Of a stretch of DNA of 64,000 bases, positions 1-10,074 are shown piece by piece. Source of the DNA: Cucumis sativus (taxonomy: Eukaryota > Streptophyta > Magnoliopsida > Cucurbitales > Cucurbitaceae). The stretch spans positions 27,159,498 to 27,223,497 of the forward strand of contig NC_026660.2 of assembly GCF_000004075.3 (NCBI RefSeq), read 5' to 3'. The position numbers and the translations under genes were made by a program. Every line of letters begins with the position of its first letter. The first letter of the stretch is position 1. The notes below the pieces were generated by a model, which searched no databases, was not told where the DNA came from, and saw only the letters and a program-made list of their open reading frames with translations.

Positions 1-71
1 AAGAAGAGGAAGTGAATGGGGAAATCAGTTGTTGGAGCACCATAAGAGTGGAAGAAGAAGATGAGAATTAA
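1..71 (+). other. Possible 3' end of an upstream gene
   Basis: Frame 3 stays open from the window edge to a TAA at 69-71 and reads as an acidic tail ending VEEEDEN. It could be the last codons of a gene whose body lies left of the window. Only about 22 codons are visible and I recognise no family, so it may equally be chance. The stop codon falls inside the first unit of the 50-bp duplication that follows. Confidence 0.2.
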
Positions 72-163
72 ATAATTGAGAGTGTGTTGTATCAATCAAA
101 CTAACAATTGTATAGAATTAAATAATTGAGAGTGTGTTGTATCAATCAAACTAACAATTGTAT
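64..163. repeat. Perfect 50-bp tandem duplication
   Basis: Positions 64-113 and 114-163 are the same 50 bases back to back, both starting AGAATTAAATAATTG. No mismatch is visible, so the duplication is young or an assembly artefact. It lies 340 bp upstream of the first P450 copy. The rest of 164-390 is AT-rich with no coding signal. Confidence 0.9.
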
Positions 164-396
164 CAGTTTTAGACTCTAAATTTTTACAAGTTTATCAACT
201 TAACCTCAAACTTATGTAAATCTATTGACACAGAGGGTATGGTGGTTCAGGGTGCACAAAATAGATACCTTTAGCCCTCTCATCATCTTTCAAGGAATAT
301 TTATTCAGCACAAAGGATAAATACAAACAGTTTAGGGCTAGAGTTTAGATACAGCAGACCCACCCTAACAATAATAATTATAACAATTGTTGTCGT

Positions 397-405
397 TATA
401 TAAAT
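397..405 (+). promoter_or_regulatory. Likely TATA box of P450 copy 1
   Basis: TATATAAAT lies about 100 bp upstream of the ATG at 503. That spacing is typical for a plant core promoter with a short leader. It is inferred from motif and distance only. Confidence 0.45.
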
Positions 406-502
406 TGTGTGTTATGGGAATACTATGCCAAACTTATACTTTCCTCCTCCACATTTACCTTTCATGAGCTAAACTTTGCTTAGCTCAAAGTCAACACAAA
501 AA

Positions 503-2198
503 ATGGGTTTCATTTGGATCATTCTTATCATCATCCATCTGCTTGCTCTTCTACTTATCCTTTGGAAATGGTTGCACATGAATAACAAAACCAAGAAATT
601 ACTGCCTCCTGGTCCTAAAGGGTTCCCCGTTTTTGGTAGCCTTCATATTTTAGGGAAGTTTCCTCACAGAGATTTTCACCGCTTGTCTAAAAAATATGGA
701 GCCATAATGCACATAAAACTAGGCCTTGTAAACACCATTGTTGTGTCTTCCTCTGAAGCCGCGGAGCTGTTTCTCAAAACCCATGATCTTGACTTTGCAA
801 ATCACCCACCTAATGATGCTTTGAAGCACATTTCTTTTGGTCAAAGCAGCATGGTGGTTGCAAAAGATGGGCCTTATGTACGCAGCGTGCGCAAAATGTG
901 CACTCAGAAGTTGCTTAACAGCCACAAACTCAATTCTTTCAAATCAATGAGAATGGAAGAAGTTGGGTTGTTTATTCAAGAGCTTCGTGAGGCTGCAAGA
1001 AGCGGGTTGCTTGTAAATCTTACTTCTAAACTCTCTTCTCTCGGTGCAAATATGATATGTTTGACGGTATTTGGGAGGAAATATAAAGATAAAGAACTTG
1101 ATGCAAAGGGTTTTAAGAGAATGGTAGGAGAGGCCCTCAAAGTAATTGGAGCTGTTAATGTGGGCGATTTCATTCCTTTTATTGCACCTCTTGATCTACA
1201 AGGATTAATCCGTCGTGCAAAATCTGTTCACAAAGTATTTGATAGGTTTCTTGAACGGATCATTGATGAACATCTTGAATCCAAGAACAATAATAGTACC
1301 AAAGATTTTGTTGATGTCATGTTGGAAATTATGGAATCTCAACAAACTGACTACCAAATTGATCGATCCACCATCAAAGCCATCATGCTGGTAAGCAAAC
1401 ATTATTTTGTAGGTAACAATCACACAATCGTAGTAGATTTTTCTATATTTGCAATAATGTAAAAGAGTTCTATTACACACTTAACTATCAAAGTAATTTA
1501 AAGGGCCACCTATTGCAATTAATTATCATACAACAAATTAAAAGTACACCAATGTCTGCTTTTCTGTTTTTTGTGTGTGTTAGGATCTTCTTTTTGCCGG
1601 AATGGACACTACAACGACTACCATCGGATGGGCAATAGCTGAGCTCATTAGACATCCAGAGATAATGAAGAAAGTGCAAAATGAATTAGAAGAAGTTGTA
1701 GGTTTGAAACGAATGGTGCAAGAATCAGAACTGTCTCATTTGAAATACTTAGAAATGGTTGTTAAAGAGGTTTTCAGGTTGCATCCTCCAGCTCCGTTAC
1801 TGATTCCACATCAACCCCTCAAAGATTGCATAGTTAATAATTTCCATATTCCTAAAATGTCACGTGTAATTGTGAATGCATGGGCAATTGGACGAGACCC
1901 ATGTGCTTGGACCGATGCACATAGATTCTTTCCAGAAAGATTCATCGGTAGTAAAGTGGATGTAAAAGGAAACCATTTTGAACTAATTCCATTTGGATCT
2001 GGAAGAAGAGGTTGTGTTGGAATACAAATGGGTTTACTCAAGGTTCACTTTGTTTTAGCTTAACTTCTCCATTGTTTTGATTGGAAGCTCCCAAATGGTA
2101 TGTTGCCTGTTGATTTGGATACGACAGAAGAGTTTGGTATAAGTTGCCCTTTAGCTCATGATGTTATGGTTACTCCTATTTATCGCTTAAAGAACTAA
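503..2198 (+). pseudogene. CYP736A-like cytochrome P450, copy 1, truncated by an in-frame stop
   Basis: The sequence is a CYP71-clan haem monooxygenase with exons 503-1390 and 1584-2198 and a GT-AG intron. It has an N-terminal membrane anchor, the LPPGP hinge, the I-helix motif AGMDTTTT, ExxR (KEVFR) and the haem loop FGSGRRGC (Cys440). A TAA at 2061-2063 replaces the CAA codon found in copy 2. This ends the protein at 455 residues, although the old frame stays open for 45 more codons to a TAA at 2196-2198. The normally conserved C-helix Trp of WxxxR is Val (V126), and the loop reads GCVG rather than GCPG. The ATG at 503 is chosen because the frame upstream has no earlier ATG, only a TTG at 476. 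The nonsense codon and the lost Trp together suggest a decaying gene. A working but shortened enzyme is unlikely, because the lost end contains conserved substrate-recognition strands. It is 1.3 kb from copy 2. Confidence 0.8.
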
Positions 2199-3435
2199 TT
2201 ATATGAGTAGTACTTCAATATATTACTTGTCACATCAACATGCTTTTAAAAGTTGTACAAAAGACATTAATACTTGAAGAATGTTTATGAAGTTATAGAT
2301 TTTTAATTTATATGAATTAAGAAAGAGTATGTGTATACACACTCTCGTGAAGTTAGAAAATTTCCATATGTGATGAATGTTTGTTGTCGTTGTGATATCC
2401 TCGCTCTAGTATGACTTGTATGCATGAACCCTCCAATGTGCATTAGGGCACTATATATATGTAACATTGTAGGGCACTATATATGTAACATTATGTAATA
2501 TAATGAAATGAATAATGTGTATTCATGTATATGCTAGTAACTGTGTTGTTAACATGGAAAAAACCATGCAAAATAGAGTTGAAAGGTAAGTAATAAAAAA
2601 AAAATCCTCTTTTATCAAAGGTCTAATAACTTATGTTAGATTCTTACAAAGTGAATGCAAAGAAAATAAAGAAAAGACAAGAAAGAGCTTATGCTTGTGA
2701 TAATATATAGGTTGTTTAATGATAATTAAGATGAGGAGAAAGGGTAATATTACAACTAAGGACCCTAATGTATAACTAACAACAATTATTTTAAAACTAT
2801 ATATGTGAGTGTGGCTCAAAAATTGCCTTTCGTCTATCTTTTCATTCAATTAAGTTTGTCGAACGTCGATATCAGCTACTTCCCACGTGGTTAGTTCAAA
2901 AGACAACTTCCTTGGCTCCTACCTTTTCATCTTGTAGGAAAAAGAACAAAACAAAAACAAGGTGAGATACATTGATTAAATAAGAGACCAATAAATTACA
3001 AACAGTAAGTTTAAAGTTTTTTAATAAAAAATAATGAAAAAGCAAAATTGCTCTATAAAAAAAACCCAAACATATTATTTTTAAAAAAATCTATAGTAAC
3101 AGAAGTAGTATAAAAGAGTTGTGTAAAGACTACAAAATACATGAATAAATCATTTAGTGAAGAGTTAATTAATGGCAAGGGAATAATAAGTAATGGTTCC
3201 ATATATTACAATACCATATTTGTTAAATATATATGATATATCACGATACAGCATTCCAAGAAGAAAACATTATTGATTAGAATTTCCCATCCAACAACAT
3301 ATCGAGGTATTATATCATTGAGTTAACTTTTCCTTCTTTTATTGTTCACTGAAACCATCACATTTGATATCATAGTATGGAAGACGTGGCAGGCTTTGAT
3401 CCTTGAATTCATCACTTGGACCGTCATTCTGCTTT
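2199..3435. other. Intergenic DNA between the P450 copies
   Basis: AT-rich DNA with no gene seen. Around 2440-2495 a short GGGCACTATATATGTAACATT unit occurs twice. A G-box CACGTG lies at 2884-2889, about 620 bp upstream of copy 2, and may be a stress- or light-response site. Short A-rich runs fill the rest. Confidence 0.6.
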
Positions 3436-3442
3436 TATAAAA
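3436..3442 (+). promoter_or_regulatory. Likely TATA box of P450 copy 2
   Basis: TATAAAA stands 72 bp before the ATG at 3508, leaving a leader of about 40 bases if transcription starts some 30 bp downstream. It is inferred from motif and spacing. Confidence 0.6.
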
Positions 3443-3507
3443 GAACCCAATCTCCAAAAGCCTTGTATGTGTGAAATTTTGCCCCACCACAAAATCTGAG
3501 TCTCCTT

Positions 3508-5240
3508 ATGGCTTGGATTTTTCTCGCTGTTGCATTGGTTGGTCTTGCTCTTCTATTGAGAACAAGGCTATACAGAAGTCCGAACAAATTGCCTCCTGGT
3601 CCTAGAGGGTTCCCTGTTTTTGGTTGCCTTCATTTGCTAGGAAAGCTTCCTCATAGAGATCTTCGAAGTTTATCTAAAAAATATGGATCCATTATGTACA
3701 TGAGACTCGGCCTTGTACCCACTATCATCGTCTCTTCTCCTCAAGCAGCTGAGCTCTTCCTCAAAACCCATGATTCTGTTTTTGCAAGTCGCCCATTTGT
3801 TCAGGCTTCCAAGTACATGTCATACGGTCAAAAGAACTTGGGGTTTGCTCAGTATGGTCCTTATTGGCGTAATATGCGTAAAATGTGCAGACTCGAATTG
3901 CTGAGCAGTGTGAAAGTTGAATCTTTCAGATCAATGAGAATGGAAGAGCTCGGTTTGTTCGTTGACTATCTTCGAGATGCTGCAAAAAAACGTGTCATTG
4001 TAAATCTTAGCTCCAAAATCTGTTCTCTCAACACAGATATGACATGTTTGATGGTGTTTGGAAAGAAATATAAAGACCAAGAGTTTGACGAGAGGGGTTT
4101 CAAATCTGTGATACAAGAGGCCATGCAGATAGTGGCTAGTCCTAACTTGGGAGATTTTATTCCTCAAATTGCAGTACTTGATCTTCAAGGGTTGGACCGT
4201 CGCTCAAAAGCTGTTAGTAAGATATTTGATGAGTTCTTTGAGAGAATTATTGATGAACATCTTGAATCCAGGTATGAGAATAAGACTAAGGATTTTGTGG
4301 ATGTCATGTTGGAAATCATGGACTCTCATGGAACCGAGTATCAGATTGAACGGTCTAACATCAAAGCTATAATCCTTGTAAGTAAACTTCCTACGTATTA
4401 AATAAAGGAGTCGAGAAGGATATGGCTTACTGTGGTCATGATACAATAGCATGCTTTTCTGATGTTTCCTTTTTTTTTTTTTTTTTTGAAAAAATATAAT
4501 ATATCTCTGAATACTGTCACCAAAAAGTATGCATAAAGCTAATTGCTCCTAAATTTTAGTAACTCATCGGCTTAAGTAAAAGAAATTTCAGTTATTGGTT
4601 CTAATTAGCTTGACCCCAATTTTAGGATATGCTAGTGGCCGCAATGGACACTTCTGCCACCACAATCGGATGGGCAATACCTGAGCTCATCAAACATCCA
4701 CATGTGATGAAGAAAATGCAAGACGAATTACAAAAAGTGGTGGGTTTGGATAGAAAGGTGGAAGAAACTGACTTGGATCACTTGCAATATTTGGACATGG
4801 TCGTTAAGGAAATTCTCAGGCTACATCCACCAGCTCCATTATTAGTTCCACATGAGGCTCTTGAAGATTGCATTGTTGATGGTTTCTATATTCCTAAGAA
4901 ATCACGTATAATAGTAAATGGATGGGCAATTGGAAGAGACCCAAACTTTTGGATTGACCCAGAAAAATTCTTTCCTGAAAGGTTTATTGGTAGTCAAGTG
5001 GATGTGAGAGGGAAGGATTTTCAATTGATTCCCTTTGGATCCGGCCGAAGAGGTTGTCCTGGCATGCAAATGGGTCTAACAGTAGTTCGTCTAGTGATAG
5101 CACAGCTTGTCCATTGCTTTGATTGGGAGCTTCCAAATGGCACGTTACCAGTTGAATTGGATATGACAGAAGAATTTGGATTAACTTGTCCCAGAGCTCA
5201 AGATCTAATGGTTACTCCTATTTATCGCCTTAACAACTAA
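3508..5240 (+). CDS. CYP736A-like cytochrome P450, copy 2 (intact)
   Basis: An ER-anchored haem monooxygenase of the CYP71 clan. The family oxidises small lipophilic metabolites with electrons from P450 reductase; the substrate here cannot be read from sequence. Exons are 3508-4377 and 4626-5240 (GT-AG, phase 0), giving 494 residues, the usual length. Visible features are the N-terminal anchor, the LPPGP hinge, WxxxR in helix C (W120, R124), the I-helix AAMDTSAT (residues 295-302), ExxR (E352-R355), PERF, and [10 protein letters not shown] with haem ligand Cys434. It is the only complete member of a three-copy cluster, with copy 1 upstream and an eroded relic downstream. AATAAA-type polyadenylation signals follow near 5270. 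Assignment to CYP736A rests on overall resemblance to remembered CYP736A proteins; another CYP71-clan family remains possible. Confidence 0.9.
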
Positions 5241-5818
5241 ACAAGCCAAACAGTTGCACATAACTTTCAAATAAATAAAGAGTTCAATATATTATCAGAT
5301 TGTACGTGTGAAATCAAGTGAAAGATGTGCATGGTTTGCAAGATTCAGAATTCCTGTCATAAGAAGAGAAGTTAATAAATTTGTGCTTGTATGCTTAGCA
5401 AGTAGGTCTGCTTTTGTTGGGTCTCAATGAATGGGCCATCCGCCAAATGAAAACTGTGTATGTTATAGACTCAAACCCTCTCTGTGTTGTCCAAGAAGGT
5501 AACCATTAGCCATAATTGCATTAAAGACATGTTATATGAACTAATAAACAACGTTCGCAAATAAATACCAAGTCTTAGTAATATTCTAGAGTAACTCACG
5601 GTACACAAATTGATTGTTATTACTCTATTATATTTCATTAATGGTGACGTACATTCAACGACGCTCAAAATGCTTCGTAATTCAGGAAAATGAATTGAAG
5701 ACAAAAGGTTGGTGGAGATTCCCCAACTTAATTATTAATACACAATGAACTTCAGGGTTGCGTACTGAAAACACACTCTCAAGATAAAATACATACCAAG
5801 TTCAATATATTTGCTTGG

Positions 5819-6330
5819 GAAGAGAATGCAAGAAAAGTTCGAGAAAAGGGTGGATTAGGACACAAGATGGTGGACAAATGATAGTTGAGTCACTTCAAAG
5901 TATCGGTAAGTGGTCACCCAGAAAATGCTCGACTCAAGTTGCATCTACCATTTGATTGTTATATCGTAGGTTGTAAAATCAATCGCTTCCTATACTCTTA
6001 GGAAAGTGCACATAATATTAAATAAATGGGTGAGTGGACGAAACTCAACTGTCCAGATTGATCAAGTGAAGTTGTTTTCAGCGAGTTACGTTAGATGCCA
6101 AGTGGATGTGAGAAGAAATTTAACTAATCCTGTTGGGACTTAGTTGAAGAGGCTACCCAAGAATGCAAATGGGTCCAACTAGCTAAGTCTCTGCATTGCA
6201 TTAATTGTGAGAATCAAAAGGATATAAATGTTGATAATCAAATCGGATTTGAAAGCAGAGTTTAGATTAACCTGTCCTAAAGCTCAACATCTTTACGGTT
6301 ATTCATATTTATCATTTTCATAACTAACTA
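5819..6330 (+). pseudogene. Eroded CYP736A-like exon 2 relic (copy 3)
   Basis: No open frame survives, but the DNA lines up with exon 2 of copy 2 over most of its length. Shared words include AATGCAAGA with a K-helix-region match near 5826, CCAAGTGGATGTGAGA near 6097, AAGAGGCTACCCAAGAATGC (the haem-loop region) near 6147, TTGTGAGAATC, and a tail like the MVTPIYRL end near 6300-6320. Many small indels and stops are present, so it is dead. No convincing exon 1 was seen upstream. 5241-5818 is the 3' flank of copy 2 with no other signal. Confidence 0.65.
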
Positions 6331-6451
6331 AAGAGCTTGGAATGTTGTTGGGTTCGATAGTGTAGAATATAAGGTTTCGTCAGTAAGTTGTAATAATCCA
6401 AAGTTTCTTCTTGTCTGGAGAAACATGACCTTTCAATTTATTATTTTTTTT

Positions 6452-6552
6452 ATATCAGTGAGTATTCGGGCCAGCTTACGCGCATCTCGACTAATCTCAT
6501 GGGACACCTGCATGACCCTACAACATTTTGGTGTCAAAGGAGCATACCTTTC
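6452..6552. repeat. Dispersed repeat copy (GTGAGTATTCGGGCCAGC type)
   Basis: This roughly 100-bp segment follows a T-rich run. It contains GTATTCGGGCCAGCTTACGC and GACCCTACAACATTTTGGTG. A second, shorter copy lies at 7080-7140. I recall near-identical sequence scattered in cucurbit genomes, which suggests a short non-autonomous element, but this was not searched. Confidence 0.5.
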
Positions 6553-7079
6553 AATTTAGTAGCTATACAGATAGTAAAGTTCTATCTTTGGTGAAGACAA
6601 GTACACAACGAAGAACAATCATTGAATCAATGATTTGTATTTTCATTTCCACAAAGAGAAGCCTTTCTGTTATTTTCATCGCCTGGTCACACTGTCTTTG
6701 ATCATCCTTAAGCTATGCTAATACCTTTTCAGAAACTAGCAGCATTGTTTAAGTGGTTGATAATTTTTAGCTCACTTTTTTTTTTGAAGTGATTATCATT
6801 GAGATCTCTATGGATTATTTGCCGTAGTGTCTTGTGCACAGTCAGACTCAGATATCAAGAACATACTTATCTGGCATTTTATGGGATCATAGGAGTAACG
6901 TCATAAGGAGATTTAAGCAAGAAATTGGAATTTGAGGCACGTATGAGGTTTTCAAAGCAGTAGGCTTTCCTGCGTATCTTTGAGTAAATGCTAAAGGGAA
7001 CACGGGTATGAAAAGAAAATGGACGTGAAAATGACTATCACCTTCAGAAACTTGACATTCTATTCTTTTATTTCCTTAA

Positions 7080-7140
7080 TATCTGTGAGTATTCGGACCA
7101 GCTTACGTGTATTTCAACTAACTTCGAGAAACTTGGCATT
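7080..7140. repeat. Second, partial copy of the dispersed repeat
   Basis: It shares GTGAGTATTCGG.CCAGCTTACG and the following CAACTAA segment with the copy at 6452-6552 and then diverges. The interval 6553-7353 otherwise shows no gene; part of it is probably the 3' flank of the PPR gene on the opposite strand. Confidence 0.45.
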
Positions 7141-7353
7141 CTATTCTACCCTTGTGCAATGAAGAATTTTACTATTAACAATCAGATTGAAGCTTATGAA
7201 ACAATCTCTAATTGTAATTTACCCTATTTTGATAAGTTGACAGGATCTTGTGGTATATAAAAATGCTGGAAAGTAAAAACAAATTTGTTAAAGATCACAC
7301 TTACAGAGAAATAGTTCCCTTGTCACGGTTGAAGATTATTGGTAAACGCAGCT

Positions 7354-9315
7354 TCATATCGTATCAAGCTCAACCCACCTCTGAGCATGTGACGAGAATT
7401 CTTTTTGTTTCATCTGCATTGCTAAATTTCCCAACGCTTCATAAATAAGCAAACTGTCGTGATGGCTTCTGTCCTCAACAAAAAACACGTGAGACATTCC
7501 ATTCACTTGAACAACGCTTTTCCCAGGGGATTTCCTCATTTGGTTTGATCTCATCGTTTTTCTCATAGCTGCAACTTCATCCCATCTTCCAACTGATGCA
7601 TATATATTTGCCATCTCGACGAACGAAACTGCAACCCGAGGCTGTAATTCAAAGAGATAACGAGACACATACTCACCGATTTCCATGTTGTTGTGAATCT
7701 TACAAGCACCAAGCAATGCACCCCATATGCCCTCGTCAGGCTTCATAGGCATATCTTGAATAACCTCCAATGCTTCAATTAGCTTCCCTTTCCGTCCAAG
7801 AAGATCGATCATGCAAGAATAATGATCCAAACCAGGATTTATACCATATCTTTCAGTCATCATCATAAAACATTCCCTTCCTTTCTCGAGATAGCCTCCA
7901 TGACAGCAAGCTTGAAGAACAGCTAGAAACGTGATATTATTTGGCTCTATTCCTGACTCTGACAACAGTGAGAAGAGATCTAAAGCTTCTCTAAATTCCC
8001 CATTCAGAGCACAAGCTGCAATCATGGCTGTCCAAGAGACAACAGTTCTATTAGGCAAACTGTAGAATATCTCTCGAGCATCATTCAAACTCCCACATTT
8101 TGCATACATGTCTATCAATGCATTACAAACTACCACATCTTTTTTCAATTCATGTAAAGATGCATAGTTGTCAATCCAATGTCCAAGCCCAAGTGCCCCT
8201 GTTTTACCGCAACCTGATATCAGGGAAAGAACAGTAACTATATCAGGTTTTTCTCCAGTTTCTTCCATAGCATTAAATAATACCAAGGCATCATCAACTC
8301 GCCCCACCTCACTATACCCACTAATCATGGCCGTCCATGAAACACAAGTTCTAATAGACATACCATCAAACAAAATTGTAGCAGAGCTAATATCTCCACA
8401 CCTTGAATACATTGATATAAGGGTGTTAATTAAAGAAATATCTGAATCGCATCCTAATTGGAAACCATGGCCATGAATAAGGAAACCATAAATTAGTGCT
8501 TCAGGTTGCTGGCAAGAAGAAAGCAAACTAATAATCGTACTTGCATCAGGCTTAAAACCATCACAGAGCAATCCTTTGTAAGATTTTACAGCATCTACAT
8601 ATTTCCCAAAGTGAGCATAGCATGCAATCAGTGAATTCCACGAGACAGAAGATCTTGCAGTCTTTTGAATCCCATGGAACACCATCTTTGCAAGCTGCAG
8701 TTCACCGCATTTGGAATAGGCAGCAATCCAAGTGTTAGAAACTGAGGTGTCAGCATCTAATCCTGTTTCAATCCCAATAGCATGAACAGCTTTTAAAAAC
8801 CTTAAACTTTTGGCAGATATAACTGCTCGAGTCAATCCAATGACAGTAGCTGCATCTGGCCGAGTTCCCACTAATCTCATCCCCATAAACAGATTGAACA
8901 CTCTATCAAGTGAGCCGATCTGAGAAAAACCAATAATCATAGCGTTCCATGATGCAATATTCCTAACAGGCATTTTATCAAACAAGTTATATGCATCATC
9001 CACTTTACCACACTTGACATACATATCAACCATGGCCGTCTGGACATAGATATCAGAGTAAAATGGGGATTTGACAACATGGGTATGGATGATTTGGGAG
9101 TTAGTAAGATGGGAGAGCTTGGCGCAAGCTTTTGATAAGAAGGGAAATGTAAAATTGTTTGGTTGTAGACCATTTAACTTCAATTGATGGAAAAGAGCGA
9201 GAGCTTTGCTCGCATTGCCTTGATTTACAGCGCCTCGTATGCTGGAGTTCCACCAAGTGAGAGTTGATAGCTTTGAAAAGCAGTTGAGATGTTGAGTCAA
9301 CGTAGACATCTCCAC
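7354..9315 (-). CDS. PLS-class pentatricopeptide repeat protein, E-type (At4g19191-like)
   Basis: A 653-residue intronless protein built of tandem 31-36-residue PPR helical hairpins. The recurring phrases are SWNAMI, VSWTAMI, LIDMYAKCG, ALxLF and KPDxxT. It ends in an E/E+ region (from about residue 530, IWGALLGACKIH, through the VNGMSHVFFVEDRSH stretch) and has no DYW deaminase domain. Such proteins bind organellar RNA in a sequence-specific way and recruit editing factors, usually for C-to-U editing in mitochondria or plastids. The N-terminus is basic and hydroxyl-rich, fitting an organelle transit peptide. Overall order and wording match what I remember of Arabidopsis At4g19191, annotated as mitochondrial. 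The ATG at 9313-9315 gives a start just before the first repeat. The target RNA is not deducible without the repeat code. Confidence 0.9.
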   Translation of the reverse strand: MEMSTLTQHLNCFSKLSTLTWWNSSIRGAVNQGNASKALALFHQLKLNGLQPNNFTFPFLSKACAKLSHLTNSQIIHTHVVKSPFYSDIYVQTAMVDMYVKCGKVDDAYNLFDKMPVRNIASWNAMIIGFSQIGSLDRVFNLFMGMRLVGTRPDAATVIGLTRAVISAKSLRFLKAVHAIGIETGLDADTSVSNTWIAAYSKCGELQLAKMVFHGIQKTARSSVSWNSLIACYAHFGKYVDAVKSYKGLLCDGFKPDASTIISLLSSCQQPEALIYGFLIHGHGFQLGCDSDISLINTLISMYSRCGDISSATILFDGMSIRTCVSWTAMISGYSEVGRVDDALVLFNAMEETGEKPDIVTVLSLISGCGKTGALGLGHWIDNYASLHELKKDVVVCNALIDMYAKCGSLNDAREIFYSLPNRTVVSWTAMIAACALNGEFREALDLFSLLSESGIEPNNITFLAVLQACCHGGYLEKGRECFMMMTERYGINPGLDHYSCMIDLLGRKGKLIEALEVIQDMPMKPDEGIWGALLGACKIHNNMEIGEYVSRYLFELQPRVAVSFVEMANIYASVGRWDEVAAMRKTMRSNQMRKSPGKSVVQVNGMSHVFFVEDRSHHDSLLIYEALGNLAMQMKQKEFSSHAQRWVELDTI

Positions 9316-10074
9316 TTCTCATGGTGTTTGGCGGGCGTCAAACAGCCGGACGGCCATGACGAGGTAAAATAGAATTGAAATATGACTCTTGATTTTTAGT
9401 CTTCCAAAATTAAACCAAGAAGCTCCAACGTATAACGTATACCTCAAGTTTTGTTTTTTTTTTTTTTTAGGAAAATAATTTTCAATTTTAATTCTTAAAT
9501 TTCAAAATATTATAATTTTAAATTGAATAATTTGTTTTATTTCAAACAAATTGTCAAACAATTTTATTCGTAAAGAGTTTGTTTCACCCCAACTTTTTAT
9601 AAGTGAATGCTTTTTCTACTTTTCACATTTGAATTTTCTATTTTTGAATTTTGTTTTGAAGTATGTTCAAATTGATTTTGCTTGCAAAGTCAATTCAAAC
9701 ATGCTATTAATATCTATAAACTGAAAAAACAAATGAGAATTCATTTTGTAGCACAGTTAGGAGTTGTTTGTTTGATAAGAAGAAGAGAAAATGAGAGGGC
9801 AGACAATGAAAAGTGAGCAACATTTTTCTTCCATTAACATCAAACTGAAACTCTTGTAGGGGGAGAAAAAAAATCAATGGATGGGGGTGGTGGTTGTCCA
9901 TTTACAAGAAAATTTCACGGAGAAAAAAATGGTGACAATTAGCCCAAAATCAGTAGGCTGAAACCAATACGAAGCGAAAAATAAGAAACAAAAACAATTG
10001 GGGTCGAGGAACACTGGAAAAAAACTAATTCCAAGACGCATGTACACGGGGGGTTGGAAGGATGAGGATGAAAA
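9316..10074. other. Intergenic DNA upstream of the PPR gene
   Basis: The 5' flank of the PPR gene and the 3' flank of the LRR kinase gene, which are arranged head to tail on the minus strand. It contains a T-run near 9450 and AT-rich DNA. No further gene was seen. Confidence 0.6.

Noticed and set aside
476-502. Longer N-terminus for P450 copy 1
   Set aside because: Position 476 is TTG, not ATG. The first real ATG in frame is 503 and begins the membrane anchor.
8168-8476. Plus-strand 102-residue open frame
   Set aside because: It lies wholly antisense inside the PPR coding sequence and has no domain of its own.
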